Positions 1 to 12,329 are shown, numbered from the stretch's first letter. The stretch: 64,000 nucleotides of DNA from Aricia agestis (GCF_905147365.1 NC_056406.1:5406501-5470500); one strand, 5' to 3'. The notes: a model not told the origin generated them from the letters alone. A program made the numbers and translations.

Positions 1-244
1 TATTAAGTATTTAGTAGTGAAAAAGGTTGTAACTTATAAGCAAAAAAGGTCCCGTATTTTGAACAAGAACCTGTTTACTTGTTACTCCAGTAGGAAGTCA
101 TAAGTTTTCTAAACAATTTAAGCTGCAGCTGTCCCCTTATCTAAGTTAGCACATAATGCAGGCTTAGCTCAGACTAGCTTTAAAGTTTAGACTTTAGAGG
201 ATTTGTCGAGAAATAACTGTGTTTATCTCAAGTGGCTGACTGTG

Positions 245-510
245 CACTTTAATACTTCGACTTCAGTAGGTAGCTCAAGCCGGGGGTCGCAGGTTCGAAT
301 CCCGCCGACGGAACAAAAAGTTTTCAAAGTTCCTGGGTCATGGGTGTGTATTAAATATGTGTATGATATAATAAAAATCTTAAATATATGTATAGTATAA
401 AAGTATTAAATATATTTCCGTTATCTGGTACCCGTAACACAAGTCCTTCAGGCACTTAGCACGGGGCCAGACTGACGTGGTGTGAAGCGTCCATAGATAT
501 TATATATATA
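245..510 (+). repeat. tRNA-derived SINE, 5'-truncated
   Basis: Contains GTAGCTCAAGCCGG and a pol III box B (GGTTCGAATCCC), then the same body (AACAAAAAGTTTTCAAAGTTC) and 3' end (GTGTGAAGCGTCCATAGAT) as 18948-19216, followed by a TA tail. The box A half is degraded. Confidence 0.75.
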
Positions 511-603
511 TTAAAATACTTTGAAGCAAACAATCACGTTAATATTCTTTAAACATAAGAGAGTGATTTTGTTAATTTTTTACGATACGATAGGATTTCT
601 TCT

Positions 604-605
<2 letters not shown>

Positions 606-635
<30 letters not shown>
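606..635. repeat. poly(T) tract, 30 bp
   Basis: An uninterrupted run of 30 T. It is probably the poly(A) tail of a minus-oriented retroelement or simple slippage. Confidence 0.9.
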
Positions 636-1189
636 CATATAATGGCACTTCGGCTATAACCATGGCCAGTGTCGAGTATAATATTATGGCGGGAAAACAA
701 TATTCTTTATAAAAAAATTTCTATATTAACGTCAGGTCAGTCAGGTCTAAAGTCTAGTCAAAGTCTAAGTATAAAGTCAATACAGTCAAGAAGTCAAGTC
801 GGTCGATTCAGTAAAGTGGTAGGACGCTTTACTGAAACTTTTGATGGAGTTTTGGAGGGAACACAAAAGAGCACGTTTCTGGATATTGCATCACTTTCCC
901 ACACTTGTGCACGATAACGAATATTTAATGGTTAATATCCTACCAATATTACACATTAAAAACCCAGATAACACAATTTTAGGAAAATAATATAAAAACA
1001 CAACATCACTCTTTCACATTCTTCCAAAAAACCTTCTTCTTCTTTTAAAAATGGCCGCCTCGGTGAGTTGCCAATGTCAGAGTGGCTTAAAGGACTTTGC
1101 TCTATGTAGCGAAGGTCTACGGCAGCACCCGCACAGATAGACGACAGTAGACAAAAAATTGTCAACGTTTGACAACGTTTTATTTTTTT

Positions 1190-1615
1190 TTTTAAATAAG
1201 GGGCTGGGGCAAACGATCAAACGGGTCAGCTAATGAAAAGCAATTACCGTCGCCCATGGACACTTGCAACATTACAAGAGCTGCAGGTGCGTTGCCGGCC
1301 TCTCAAGAGGGAATACAAGGGTTTGAATCTTGAAGGTTTGCATGTCGTATTGGTCGGGAAATACTGCTGGTAACCTGGTTCGTTCTAGAGTTTACAGTGT
1401 TTACTGGATGCAAAGTGAAGCTGCATCTCGGCGTTATTCCAAGGGGTCCAGCCTGTTTGAAACACTATGTCAGTCAACAATCCGAGCGGCCCTTCGTTGG
1501 ATACGATCCAGAGGGAGTAATTGGTATTTCGGTGCCCCTGCCCAGAGATGAGTATTGAGTATTCCATATTTGGCCCAACCTGCGCCTTGTAGAGTTGTTA
1601 GGCATTCTGTCAATA
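1190..1615 (-). repeat. non-LTR retrotransposon 3' fragment, internally deleted
   Basis: The minus strand encodes broken pieces of the reverse-transcriptase C-terminus also seen at 39365-39870 and 41730-42302 (YKAQV, W.G..Y, LDRIQRRAARI-type text). This is joined to the shared LINE tail at about 1194-1320. Frames are disrupted, so it is inactive. Confidence 0.7.
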
Positions 1616-2168
1616 TTCTGACACGAGGTGTGCAACATGCCAGATTTTGTTTGGATTATTTACTGTATTTGCTAGAAGCGCCCTCTACTAAGACCACTTC
1701 GTAATTTTCCCTATTTAAAAGAATTTTAAAATCTGGTATGTGAATCTTGTGTATTACGTTTTTCGTAGGATTGACAGGTTATACAGATTTGGTCTTGACA
1801 TGGCATGACTCGCTTAAGATCCCGCTTCGATTGGACGCCAGGGATAGACCAATTACATCTATACCGTATCCATTACGTGACCAACGTTATACGTCTATGC
1901 GTCATTTAAATTTTAAGTTCTAACACCGCGTAAGTCACTTTTTGGCTATTTTGAAATGTTGATGCCATTCGCTATAAAATCAGAAGACGCATCATATCAG
2001 CTAATCAAGATCACGTATCGCTTTTAAACAAAAACTCCTAAATAATGAATAAATAGTAAACCTACTTTAGTATGGTATAAAGTAGGTACTTTAGTATGGT
2101 ATAAAATTTGTTATTTTCGGCTTACGCGATGTTAGAACTTAAAGGACGTATGGTAGTAGCCGTGTTAC

Positions 2169-2258
2169 CTCCCGAATGTCAATCTTTCCGTCCTGGTTGT
2201 CGTCGTAGGCCTCCATGAAGCAGGCCTTCAGCTCCACCAGCATCTCGTCAGATACCGC
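2169..2258 (-). CDS. Cbp53E: calbindin (Cbp53E type), third coding exon
   Basis: A 90-bp exon of exactly 30 codons (residues 80-109), with acceptor TTGTTGCAG and donor GAG|GTAACA. It encodes the helix AVSDEMLVELKACFMEAY and a canonical EF-loop 2. The loop ligands are D98, N100, D102, G103, K104 (backbone), D106 and E109, so the exon stops exactly at the last ligand. Insect calbindins of this family have about 300 residues and six EF-hand units. EF-hands 3-6, the stop and the 3' UTR must therefore lie to the left of position 1. Only about the first third of the protein is visible here. Confidence 0.93.
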
Positions 2259-3008
2259 CTGCAACAATGTCAAATATTCATCATGATGTTCAACGTGCTA
2301 TTATTAAGAAGACACGAGACATTTCTATACGTTGTTTTTATCAACATTGACCATCGATAAAAGATCAGCGGAATATAAACACCAATGTTTTTCAACCTAC
2401 ATACACATATCTGTTAAAATGAAGATATTAAATTTATTTAAATTACAATGCACGAAGCACAATAGTCTTTGTGATTTCAAAGCGAGTGTGGGCCAAAGTT
2501 TTATTTACATATTACACGGAATAAAGCATTGCTCTAAACATCGCAGTCGCAGTTGACAGATTAAAAATGTGTTTTTAAAAACATCCGGCTGCGCGGCTCA
2601 CAGGCACGGCTGTTCCTGTCGCGATGCAGATAACATTCATTTTGAATATAGAATGCAATTTTATAAAGTTTTTCTGTCGGCGCTGCTGAAAAGTTAAAAT
2701 TTGTTTTCCAAAAATGCTTTTAAAACTTTTACTGCTAGATATTATGTTACGACATCGTTACTAAGTTGAAATAACTAATTTTATATCCGCAGAGACAGTT
2801 TGTATGTGTAGGAAAATTTTGCGCCACGCCAAAACTGATAATATCAAGATGAAACGGAACGCGATAAAAGTTTTATACTTTGATAGAGCAGCTATCACTA
2901 CTCTTTAACATTAATTTTGTGTTAAATTTATGTGATTGAGCCTGTTGATAAGAAAAAACATTATAAATATTGTGTAATTAATGTTATAAACAATACTTAT
3001 ATTATAAA

Positions 3009-4018
3009 CTAGCTGTTGCCCGCGACTTCGTCCGCGTTAGCATAGTAGACCACGTCCCAAGTAATATTGTACAAAATATTCAAGGTACAGAATTGACCTT
3101 CCTACGATTTTATTATATACTTAAAGATGTTCCGCGCGGCTTCGCCCGCGTAATTTAGGAATATCACGCAACCCTACATTTTTCCGCAAAAAAATGTCCC
3201 TTCACGTGGTCTATGTTTCATGTTTGCCAAATAACATAAAAATTGCTCCAGTAGTTCTTAAGATAAGCAATTTCATATAATTTCCCCCGTTTTTTTCCCA
3301 CATTTTTCTCTATTTCCACGCTTCTATTAGTCTTAGCGTGATAAAATATAGCCTATAGCCTTCTTCAATAAATGAGCTATCTAACACTGAAAGAATTTTT
3401 CAAATCGAACCAGTAGTTCTTGAGATTAACGCGTTCAAATAAGCACTTTCAAATAATTTCTCCCCGTTTTTTCCACATTTGCCTCAATTTCTTCGTTCCT
3501 ATTAGTTTTACCGTGATAAAATATAGCCTATAGCCTTTCTCAATAAATGGAATATCTAGCACTGAAAAAATTTTCAAATCGGACCAGTAGTTCCTGAGAT
3601 TAGCGCGTTCAAATAAGCTCTTTCAAATAATTTCCCCCCGTTTTTTCCACATTTTCCTCTATTTCTACGCTCCTATTAGTCTTAGCATGATAAAATATAG
3701 CCTATAGCCTTCCTCAATAAATGGGCTATCTAACATTGAAAGAATTTTTCAAATCGGACCAGTAGTTCCTGAGATTAGCACGTTAAAACAAACAAACTCT
3801 TCCGCTTTATAATATTATATAGATTTTTCCACATTTTCCTCTATTTCTTCGCTCCTATTAGTCTTAGCGTGATAAAATGTAGCCTATAGTCTTTCTCGAT
3901 AAATGGGCTATCTAACACTAAAAGAATTTTTCAAATCGGACCAGTAGTTCCTGAGATTAGCGCGTTCAAACAAACAAACAAACTCTTCCGCTTTATAATA
4001 TTAGTATAGATATTTAAT
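3009..4018. repeat. dispersed lepidopteran repeat with four tandem internal units
   Basis: Opens with CTAGCTGTTGCCCGCGACTT and ends near CTTTATAATATTAGTATAGAT, both very common in lepidopteran genomes. GATAAAATRTAGCCTATAG recurs at 3340, 3515, 3689 and 3871, giving four diverged units of about 174-182 bp. Other copies are at 4195-4845, 21494-21770 (one unit) and 32455-33078 (minus, two units). It is noncoding. Confidence 0.8.
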
Positions 4019-4194
4019 AATAACACGTAAATGAGGAAAAAGGTACAAAATTGCATCTGACACGCTTAACTTGCCCAGGAGAAAGATATTTTTCTTATAC
4101 GGAAGAATAAGGCAGTGGCTGATTAAATAGTAAACCCCGTAATTTTCCCCTTAAATCTGTCAGAAATTCTATTCTTTCGCAATTTATAATGTGA

Positions 4195-4845
4195 CTAGCT
4201 GTTGCCCGCGACTTCGTCCGCGTTAGTATAGTAGATCACGTCCCAAGTATTATTTATTGTACAAAAATATTCAATGTACAGCATTGACATTATATAGATT
4301 ACGTGGGAGAGTCATGCTTCGGCACGAATGGGCCGGCTCGACCGGAGAAATACCATGTTCTCACAGAAAACCGGCGTGAAACAGCGCTTGCGCTGTGTTT
4401 CGCTGAGTGAGTGAGTTTACCGGAGGCCCAATCCCCTACCCTATTTCCTTCCCTACCTAATAGGGAGGTTGCCTATTCCCTTCCCTTCCCATCCCTATCC
4501 TCCCTTATTACCCTATTCTCTATTAAAAGGCCGGCAACGCACCTGCAGCTCTTCTTATGCTGTGAGTGTCCATGGGCGACGGAAGTTGCTTTCCATCACG
4601 TGACCCGTATGCTCGTTTGCCCCTTTATTTCATTTAAAAAAAATGTTCCGCGTGGCTTCGCTTGCGTAATTTAGGAATTTCACGCGACCGTACATTATTC
4701 CGCAAAAAAATAGCCTATGTCCCTTAACGTGGTCTATTCTTCATGTTTGCCAAATAACATAAAAATTGCTCGTAGTTAGCGCGTTCAAACAAACAAACAA
4801 ACAAATAAACTAACAAACTCTGCAAAATTATAATATTAGTATAGA
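4195..4845. repeat. second copy of the CTAGCTGTTGCCCGCGAC repeat, split by a SINE
   Basis: The left part (4195-4299) and right part (from about 4644, TGTTCCGCGTGGCTTCGC) correspond to contiguous sequence in the 3009 copy. They are interrupted by the SINE at 4300-4643. Confidence 0.75.
4300..4643 (+). repeat. SINE with LINE-like 3' tail
   Basis: Starts with TACGTGGGAGAGTCATGCTTC and contains a GCCGGCTCGACCGGAG block and a pyrimidine-rich CCCTATTCCCTT stretch. It ends with the tail GGTGACCCG...GTTTGCCCC-TTATTTCAT-A(n), which is shared with the LINE at 41730-42302. Other copies lie at 13163, 35338, 36236 (minus) and 49145 (minus). Confidence 0.85.
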
Positions 4846-5199
4846 TAATGCTATACGAGTACCTGCAGAATCTTAAAATTTCCATATGTCGTGATGATTG
4901 ACAGTAAATCGACGGTTTATCTTAATCATAAAGTTAATTTTACCTATTACCTATTGGTAATATTAACTCTATGATCTTAATCCGGGTGTCGAAAAGTCGC
5001 GGGCAGCGATTTGTCAGCAGTCAGCGCCGGCCTATCGCTGGCAGCTTTCAGCTGTGCCAGACTGCAACTGCAGTTATGTAATATTGTATACAAAATATGC
5101 GAAACTATTTTTTACTAAATTATTATTACATTCGATAAATAACAATAAAAAAGTTGACTGCGTTACAACTTACTTAAATGTAGGACACACATACATATA

Positions 5200-5458
5200 C
5201 AGGGTGTAACAAAAATAAGTGATAATACTTTAGGGTGCGTACGTGTTCCTTGTAGAGAGTTCACTGTGAAAGTAGCAGCGCTGAAAGACCAAAATTTTTT
5301 TTCACTTTTGTATGGGGAAACACGTGACGCTCGGGCCCTTGCCCATACAAAAGTAAAAAAATTTTTTTGTCTTTCAGAGCTGCTACTTTCACAGTGAACT
5401 CTCTACAAGGAACACCTACACACCCTAAAGTATTATCACTTATTTTTGTTACACCCTG
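5200..5458. mobile_element. palindromic MITE (CAGGGTGTAAC family), complete
   Basis: A 259-bp inverted-repeat element with nearly full-length arms (about 110 bp). Termini are CAGGGTGTAACAAAAATAAG and its complement, flanked by TA on both sides. This is consistent with a TA target duplication and mariner-type mobilisation. There is no coding capacity. Related copies lie at 12988-13158, 31722-31932, 60752-60990 and 62897-63168. Confidence 0.88.
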
Positions 5459-5574
5459 TATACACATTGTGTATAATATGTATGTGTGTCCTATCCAAAA
5501 TCAATTTTAATAGCAGGTACAGTTAGACTATTACAATCGAGGTAATTTTCTGTACTCGACAATTTCTGTAATCG

Positions 5575-5710
5575 ATCGGCCTGAGAAAAGATGGTGCGAC
5601 AAGCTGGAGGCATACCAGCCTGTCTGACCAACGGTGACGCAGGATGGAGATTAGTTGAAGACATTAGGGACTTTATCTAGCAGTGGCACAGGTGGGCACA
5701 GTATTCATTA
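5575..5710 (+). repeat. RTE-type LINE 3' coding fragment
   Basis: Translates in part as RPEKRWCDKLEAYQPV, resembling the RWCDDL.AYAG segment at the end of RTE reverse transcriptases. It then passes into CAGTGGCACAGGTGG, resembling the usual QQWHRW end. It is broken by frame changes. Confidence 0.5.
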
Positions 5711-5719
5711 CTGTGGCAC

Positions 5720-7470
5720 ATAATGGGCACAGCTTGTCTTGCTGATGATATACGCACAGTAATTCCGACGCTTACAACGTGTAAATGAAAAGTAAAAGCC
5801 ATCAATCACACGAATTAATAGCTGGAATCCAATAAAGAGCGGGCGTTGGCAACGAGCCAACGGCGTGGGACACGAGACTTGTAACAGAACACAGGGTAAT
5901 CGGTTATGCTCGGTCAGCCATCAATACTCATTACAATGCGGTATATTTTCAGATTCAGATGCTGTTAGCAACCTTCAAGAGTTCAAGAGTTACGCGACTA
6001 CGCTTAAGGGTTTAGAGGGATGTTCCCCTCTATTTATCGGTAGTGTGAAGCTTATGTTACTCCTCCCCAAAATCTGGCAAATAAAAACGGAAAAACGGGA
6101 CATGGAACGTACAAAAGGTAAAAGATCAGGCGCTCTGACAGTCGTATCTTTTATGCGTCCCACTCAGTATAGGCTGATCCTAGTGTGTGTGTTGTAGTGT
6201 GTGTAATGTTTTATTTCTTTAAAAATGTATGATAAATGCATAATTTCAATATAATATTAGCTGGATGCACTACTTCACCATATAAACTATATCTGTGAAA
6301 AATTTCAATCACCTACGTTTCCGCATTTTTCGTCAAAAGGGATCCAAAGTTTTTCGGTCACGTTTTAATAATTAATATAAAGATAATAGCAAAAAATTCT
6401 CTGAGATATCTAAGATAACTTCCTCGCGTTGTTAAGGGGCTAAAACGCTTGCCTAATCGTACTTTTATCGAGCTTCTACTAGATGCAGCTTGCAAGTCAC
6501 AACCAAAATTTGTTTTTCATATTCTGGGATGAACAAGTAACAGACAGATAGACATACTTACGCATTTATAATATGAGGTTGGATAATTTGAATTTTGATT
6601 CTCGACCACTTTTGAAATTGTAAAGGAAACGTATCAAACCTTTTCTTGTTAAAGTTTTAATAAATGTAATATATGTTATAGGCCATCCCTTATTTTGAAT
6701 CATTGAACTTATGTTGGTTTAAGCATTGTCTGTTATTTATTTTACTTTAGTGTAACGCAAACACTAGTGTTGTTTATTTATTCAAGGTACTGCAGGTATT
6801 TGTTTATGCAATGCAGATTTATCTCCAGCTGGGTGGAGGAACCAGCGTCCAGCACTCATTTGTTTATTAGATCAATGTCTAGGATCAATGCTGAGTGCGA
6901 GTTCTGGTCACTACTCGCCGTTATAAAGTCTAATATAATACTGATTCGGCGACATTAAAACAGTTTTTATCGAAAGAAATAAATACTTTCTTCAATATTT
7001 GCTCGCGCTAAAATCTCAATACTCAGGGCCTGATTACACCTACCGAGAAAAGTGGCGAGACAGTGCTCTCGGCCGAGCAGTGAGCATTCAGTATATTGAT
7101 TGTGGATGTGCTCGGCCGAGGGCAATGTCTGGACTACTCGGTAGGCATACCAGGCCTTTAGTACAAGTTACAACGCAGGGCTAAAACTACTTACTATTGG
7201 TTTAAGATGCCGAAGTAAGCAGATTACAGCCCCAAGTCCTAACTAAACTTTCGTAAGTTATAAGGTAGGTTATAAGTATATTTATCACCTAATTTTATAC
7301 ACTTGTGAATACAGAATTATTAAAATAAAACGGATGCAGACAATAATAAGATAAGAAAAGTGGGTTTTTTCCTTTCTTTGTGATATTATTGTGATTAGTA
7401 ACTGATTAATTGATGATATCAATTATAACAATATTCTATAACAAATCTTTACAAAACTATTATTTAACGG
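5720..7470. other. intronic stretch without a recognised gene
   Basis: A 110-codon frame at 5865-6197 begins with GTG and shows no domain or coding bias. At 7020-7160 short inverted CTCGGCCGAG motifs occur. I see nothing else. Confidence 0.5.
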
Positions 7471-7476
7471 ATTGTA

Positions 7477-7725
7477 AATTTTTGTCGAAATCGGCTCACA
7501 AACAGCGGAGGAATCGTTGAACAAAAAAAATCAAATTAAATCGAACATAACATCTCCTCCATTTTGAAAGTCGGTTAAAAATGTAGCCTATGTGTTAATC
7601 CAGGATGTCAGCTACCCCCTTGTAAAATTTTGTCGAAATCGGTCCAGCCGTTTAATCGTGAAGAAGTAACAAACATACAAACTCACAAACTCACATACTT
7701 TCGGCTTTATAATATTAGTAGGATT
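7477..7725 (+). repeat. dispersed repeat ending CTTTATAATATTAGTAGGAT
   Basis: AAATCGG-CACAAACAGCGGAG, TCCTCCATTTTGAAAGTCGG and the terminal TTATAATATTAGTAGGAT also occur at 22385-22632. It looks like the 3' end of a high-copy retroelement, and no coding is seen. Confidence 0.7.
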
Positions 7726-7950
7726 ACTTCATTTGTTTGTAAAGAAAATAATTAAAACTCAGCACTAACGACGCGATACTATTCCGTTAAAAGCGATAGC
7801 TCCAGGAGGGGATTTCGCGAGGTTTATTTCGCGGAGTATTGCTAAAAATAATAACATACTAATTTTTTTATTTAAATTTAGATTAGTCCATGTTACAGAC
7901 AAACAGATTAATACACTAGTAGCAATAATTCGTTAGAATCTTGTTAAAGT

Positions 7951-8425
7951 GATAAGATATTATCATGATAACGTATCGCGTATGGTCCAGACTCTAATAT
8001 AAATATAGTCAGTCACGGGACTGAAGTTGTGTTTAAACATTGTTTGCTTTAACCTACTAAGACATAGGGAAAAAAATAATAATCTCAGAATCAATAAATA
8101 ACACATAGAGAAAAAAATATCTAATAATCTCAGAATTAATAAAGTGCGTTAATGCTTTGTAACTACAAAGGTGAATTTGTTATGTTCAGTTTAAATAATT
8201 CGCTTCGATGCGCTTCGACTCTGCGCTAATATAAATTGACCCTTGGTAAAATGGTCAATGAGCTATTTATATATTTTGTATTTACGTAAAACCAATGTGT
8301 TATTTAATTCTGAGATTATTATTTTTTTCTGAGATTATTTTTGATCTTGATTTCGGTTGTGAAATACAATAAGTATTTTGAATTGTGTTTTTTGACGCTA
8401 TGAAAATAAATGTTTTATACTTTTA
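7951..8425 (+). pseudogene. gutted MBF2 paralogue (promoter plus 3' UTR, no coding)
   Basis: The GATA cluster and TATA block of the MBF2 gene recur here with few changes (GATAAG at 7951, TATAAATA at 7998-8005, then the same AGTCAGTCACGGGACTGA run). The 3' UTR, with AATAAA at 8405-8410, recurs from about 8338. Between them there is no signal peptide or MBF2 coding remnant. Instead there is an inverted repeat in which AATAATCTCAGAAT motifs at about 8078-8140 are mirrored at 8297-8340. I infer a tandem copy whose exons were lost, perhaps through foldback insertion or deletion. The upstream homology extends left to about 7895. Confidence 0.6.
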
Positions 8426-8897
8426 TTAAAGAAATAGTTTTTATAATCCCTGTATTTTTAAATAAATATAACAAGTAATAATTGTATTCTGATTTAAAAA
8501 AAAGTTTATTTTTATTGTACGAACCTATCGTTTACGTCGCCATAGACTTATTAGAGAATTATAAGCTTTAAAGACATGTAAATAGTAGGGGAGCCGAAAG
8601 TGCTATTCGTGTAGTTACTCGAGCGTCATAGAGACCTAGTAGGTTTTTTAAAATAAGTAAATTGATAAAAAATAAATTGAAGAGCGTTTTCTATCTATAT
8701 TTGAATAGCGGTGAGTTCAGAAACTGCAGCCATTTTAAAGTTGTGAAAAAGAAAATATAATATTCAGAAAATTACTTATTTAGGTAAATTATAACAAGAT
8801 TTTAGACAACAAGGACTAAATCATTTAGTTTAGTGCAACATAAAATATCTGTGAAGCTTAGTTAAAAAATATGAAGCTTTTTTTAAAGCTTTTATTT

Positions 8898-9082
8898 GCT
8901 CTGTATGTACCATCGAGGAAGTTAATTCCTATGCAATTGACGGACCAACGTTATTTGGTCGAATATGTCAATTCAATGTTAATTGTGATCTATCAGCTGG
9001 GTTTGACGTAACGCGACCAAACTACTTAGGTCCCCGATTTGCATAGGAATCAACTTCTCTGATAGTACATACATACAGAGCA
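8898..9082. mobile_element. palindromic MITE
   Basis: The ends TGCTCTGTATGTAC and GTACATACATACAGAGCA are inverted repeats, as are AGTTAATTCCTATGC and GCATAGGAATCAACTT. It is about 185 bp and noncoding. Confidence 0.7.
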
Positions 9083-9479
9083 AGCAAGTATGTATGTTAC
9101 GGTGGAATTTTGGAACTCAATTTTAAAGTAGATATATTTAACCGATTGAGCTGAAATTTTAAAATGTCTCTACAGGCTAACCTAACCTTTATCGTCAGTG
9201 CTTTATGCGGAAGGTTCTTTGGGGTATAATACTAAATATCCCCTATCTTAATCTGACAGATCCGATGACATTTCAACATTCGAAAATAACTTTACGCGTG
9301 AGAAATCTGATTTCTGTGCCATAACTAGACACATGTCGAAAGCCTATACATTATACAAGCATGTCACGCTCGAGCATGTCGCGAAATCTCTTCTTGGGCT
9401 CCCCTACCATAATGAAAAGCTAAAAAAACATCGACTACGATATCCAACTCAGCAGATCTAATATGAGCATGAGCCAAAA

Positions 9480-10790
9480 CCATACAACCTTCTAAAAGTA
9501 TGGTCAATATATAGGGAATTCCCCGTTTTCCGGTCGATGTGTAGGGTCAGAATATTATTGGAGGCTGGCAGCGTGTGCTTCCCCACCTGCCCAAAACTAA
9601 TTACTCAACTGACTACTTTTTGTGGAAAAACTTTCAGTTCAAATATTTGGTCAGCTTACAGCAACAAATAAATCTGGTTTAAATGTTTAGATTTTAGAGT
9701 TTTTTTTATCTCACCTACCTTGCAATAAATAGATAGTCTATTCATTGCAAAGCCGACTGTATACCTTTCTCACAAATCTATTGCTGTTGAAAAGTTTCAA
9801 ATTCTAAAATATATATCAGTACAGCTGTAAACAAGTTATATAAAGTTATAAGTGCACAGTAGTAAAAATGTTTAGGTATAGATATAAGTAAATAATGATT
9901 ATTATTATTGACTTTTTGTCAAGACACGTGTACTCGCGACAAAATGATAATATTATAAGCCTATAAAAATATCAACAAAACATGGTGATCGCAACCAACG
10001 GATTTTGACGTAACAAAGTTTTGTTCAAAATTAATATTGTTTTAACAATCAATCTTTAGCCTGAGCCATTTATAAACTAGGGCCATTAAAACGTTATTAA
10101 AAGGCACCTGACGCCAACTTCTAGCACAGCTGGTCACAGTTAAATGAGTATAAAAATGGATTTTCAATTGTGTTAGTAACGCTAAAACTCGAAAACGGCT
10201 GAACGGATTGGGCTAATTTTAGTCTTAAAATATTCGTAGAAGTCCAGTGAAGGTTTTAAAGTGACACGAAGTTCACCGGGACAGCTACTTATTTACTATA
10301 CTGAATCCAACATTTATTTTATTTTTAAAGGGTGGATCACTTAGTGATTAAGTCACCCCCGTAATCAAAATCATTTTACAATAGTGAACTTAAGAATAAA
10401 CAGTACTTAATTAAAATAATATAGCTAAAGCCTATTCTCACAACAAATTTTTACCGAAGGGATAATTATGCGTGAATAGAATTATATATTTTTGTACTAA
10501 GAAAAACTATTTAAATAGCTGTACAATAGTGGGTGGACGGACGGACGGACAGAGCGAAATTATTGCGGCTCCCTATGAACTTAAAAAGAGAAAAAAAACA
10601 TTATGCTGCACGAAGACTAGCCTTATCTTATAACATTTATTAAGTTCTATATAGTGCAAAAGTATAATTCACTTAAAAAAATAACCCTCCTACTGACGCA
10701 GTCGAGTAATTAATGCTATTAGAGCTATTTTCATCACAGTCTTTACAATCTTAGCTGCTGGGGAAGAATTTAATCAGGAAATAGCATGAC
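9480..10790. repeat. unit-1 downstream blocks of MBF2 segmental duplication
   Basis: Blocks at about 9480-9680, 9740-9830, 10018-10145 and 10480-10790 recur in the same order downstream of MBF2-A, at about 20950-21250, 21265-21330, 21330-21470 and 24056-24345. Shared landmarks include GGAATTCCCCGTTTTCCGGT, AAAGGCACCTGACGCCAACT and CTGCTGGGGAAGAATTTAAT. The gaps between blocks are filled by different repeat insertions in each copy. Confidence 0.65.
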
Positions 10791-10877
10791 TTAAGCTGAA
10801 ATTCAAGTCATCACAGATGGCAGCACATGTAACAGATAACATATTAGTAGAGATGTGCCGGTCATGCAAAGTCACGA

Positions 10878-11993
10878 CTATACTGTACTCGGCGAAACAT
10901 GGCGGTAGCGGTCATCGACTCCCTGTCCAAAAACTTGTTATTTGAATCGATGATTTCTAAAACAACATAACTAACATTTTTGCCGAAATTGAGTTTATAG
11001 GGATTTTGGATTTAGTCTATGGCCATTAATAAATTGTGCATTTAAACAACACAAATGCTTTGCGTTTTCTATGTAAATTGAACTGCTGAAAATACCGCTT
11101 AGTGTTAGAACAACATAACTGACTGACATTTCTCTTCGGTGATTGTTAGAACAACACAAGTGCATACAATGGGGATTGTCCATTTTTTTTAATTTTGCTC
11201 ATTACAAAAACATTTCGAGGAATAAGGTCAGTGATCGTTTTTCTGTATTTAAACGAAAAAAATACCCATTAGTTACTTATATTTTTGAACAAATACGTTT
11301 AACCTTTATTTGACCTTCAATGGCGTAAATTCGACCAACATTACGTTTCGAACTTTTGGTACCGATATATTAAAAAAATTTAAGATATCAAAAAGTTAAT
11401 TTCCTATGTCCCTGATACCCTTAAAGACTTCTATGATGAAATTTTGGAGTGGCCAACCACAACAGTAGAAACTGTAGATGAAGTGGGAGATGATGCATAA
11501 CTATAAAAGTAGGCATAGGCAATAGCAACATTATGTTATGATTTTAAGATTAATAAAGTTGAATAAATATGAGTATTTGAGTTATTATTTTATGTCACAG
11601 TAGTTTCTTGGGTATCAAAACAACACAAGTAACAGATTTAATGTCAAAAGCACATAAGTGAAAAACTTTATTATCCATTTATTTATACTAAAATAAAATA
11701 AAAAGGATGTATAAAAAAACATTATTAGGAGCTATATATACAGAAATATAAAATATAATCTACATAATTATATATTACTTGCATTATCAAAAATTATCCA
11801 GGTTTTTGTGTCTCCTGAAAATTTTACTTTTAGTTACTTATGTTGTTTTAGAAATCATTGATTCATTTTCTATATAAACTGAGATTGACAGTGAAGTGTC
11901 AGATGTTGTCAATCGCGGCTTTGTATAGAAAATGACAAGTTTTTTAAAGGGAGTCAATGATCGCTACCGCCAAGCTTCGCAGAGTACAGTATA
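10878..11993. mobile_element. 1.1-kb inverted-repeat DNA transposon
   Basis: Ends read CTATACTGTACTCGGCGAAAC and its imperfect complement, and the arms continue through TGGCGGTAGCG to about 60 bp. A further inner inverted pair is TTTCTAAAACAACATAA. At about 11388-11501 a 37-codon open stretch ends KDFYDEILEWPTTTVETVDE-type text and stops, perhaps a transposase tail. The element splits a GCCGACTAGTCGGC repeat whose intact copy lies at 46867-46977. Confidence 0.6.
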
Positions 11994-12329
11994 GCCGACT
12001 AGTCGAATAGTCGGCTGCAAATAAGCCGACTAATCGGCCAACTAGTTGGCCAAGCCGATCATGGTATCGGAAGTTTCCGTAATGCTTTTTTTATTCCTGA
12101 TTCACGGGTAAGTCGCCGCCTGCGAAGGTGTCGGATCGTGTGAATGTTTACTTCGGGTACGTTACTTTTTTGTTTTTATAATACAGTTGATGGTTTTCAA
12201 GAAATATTTCATGTAATTACATGCAATCTTGATTTAATAATACATACTTAATTAGTTGTTAAAAAATATATAAAAAAATATTTCTTTACTAGCAAGTAAT
12301 TTCAGAAAGTCCTCGCAAATATACGCTCG

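Noticed and set aside
5865..6197. 110-codon open frame on the plus strand
   Set aside because: It starts at GTG, not ATG, has no domain, and its composition matches chance frames; no splice context supports it.
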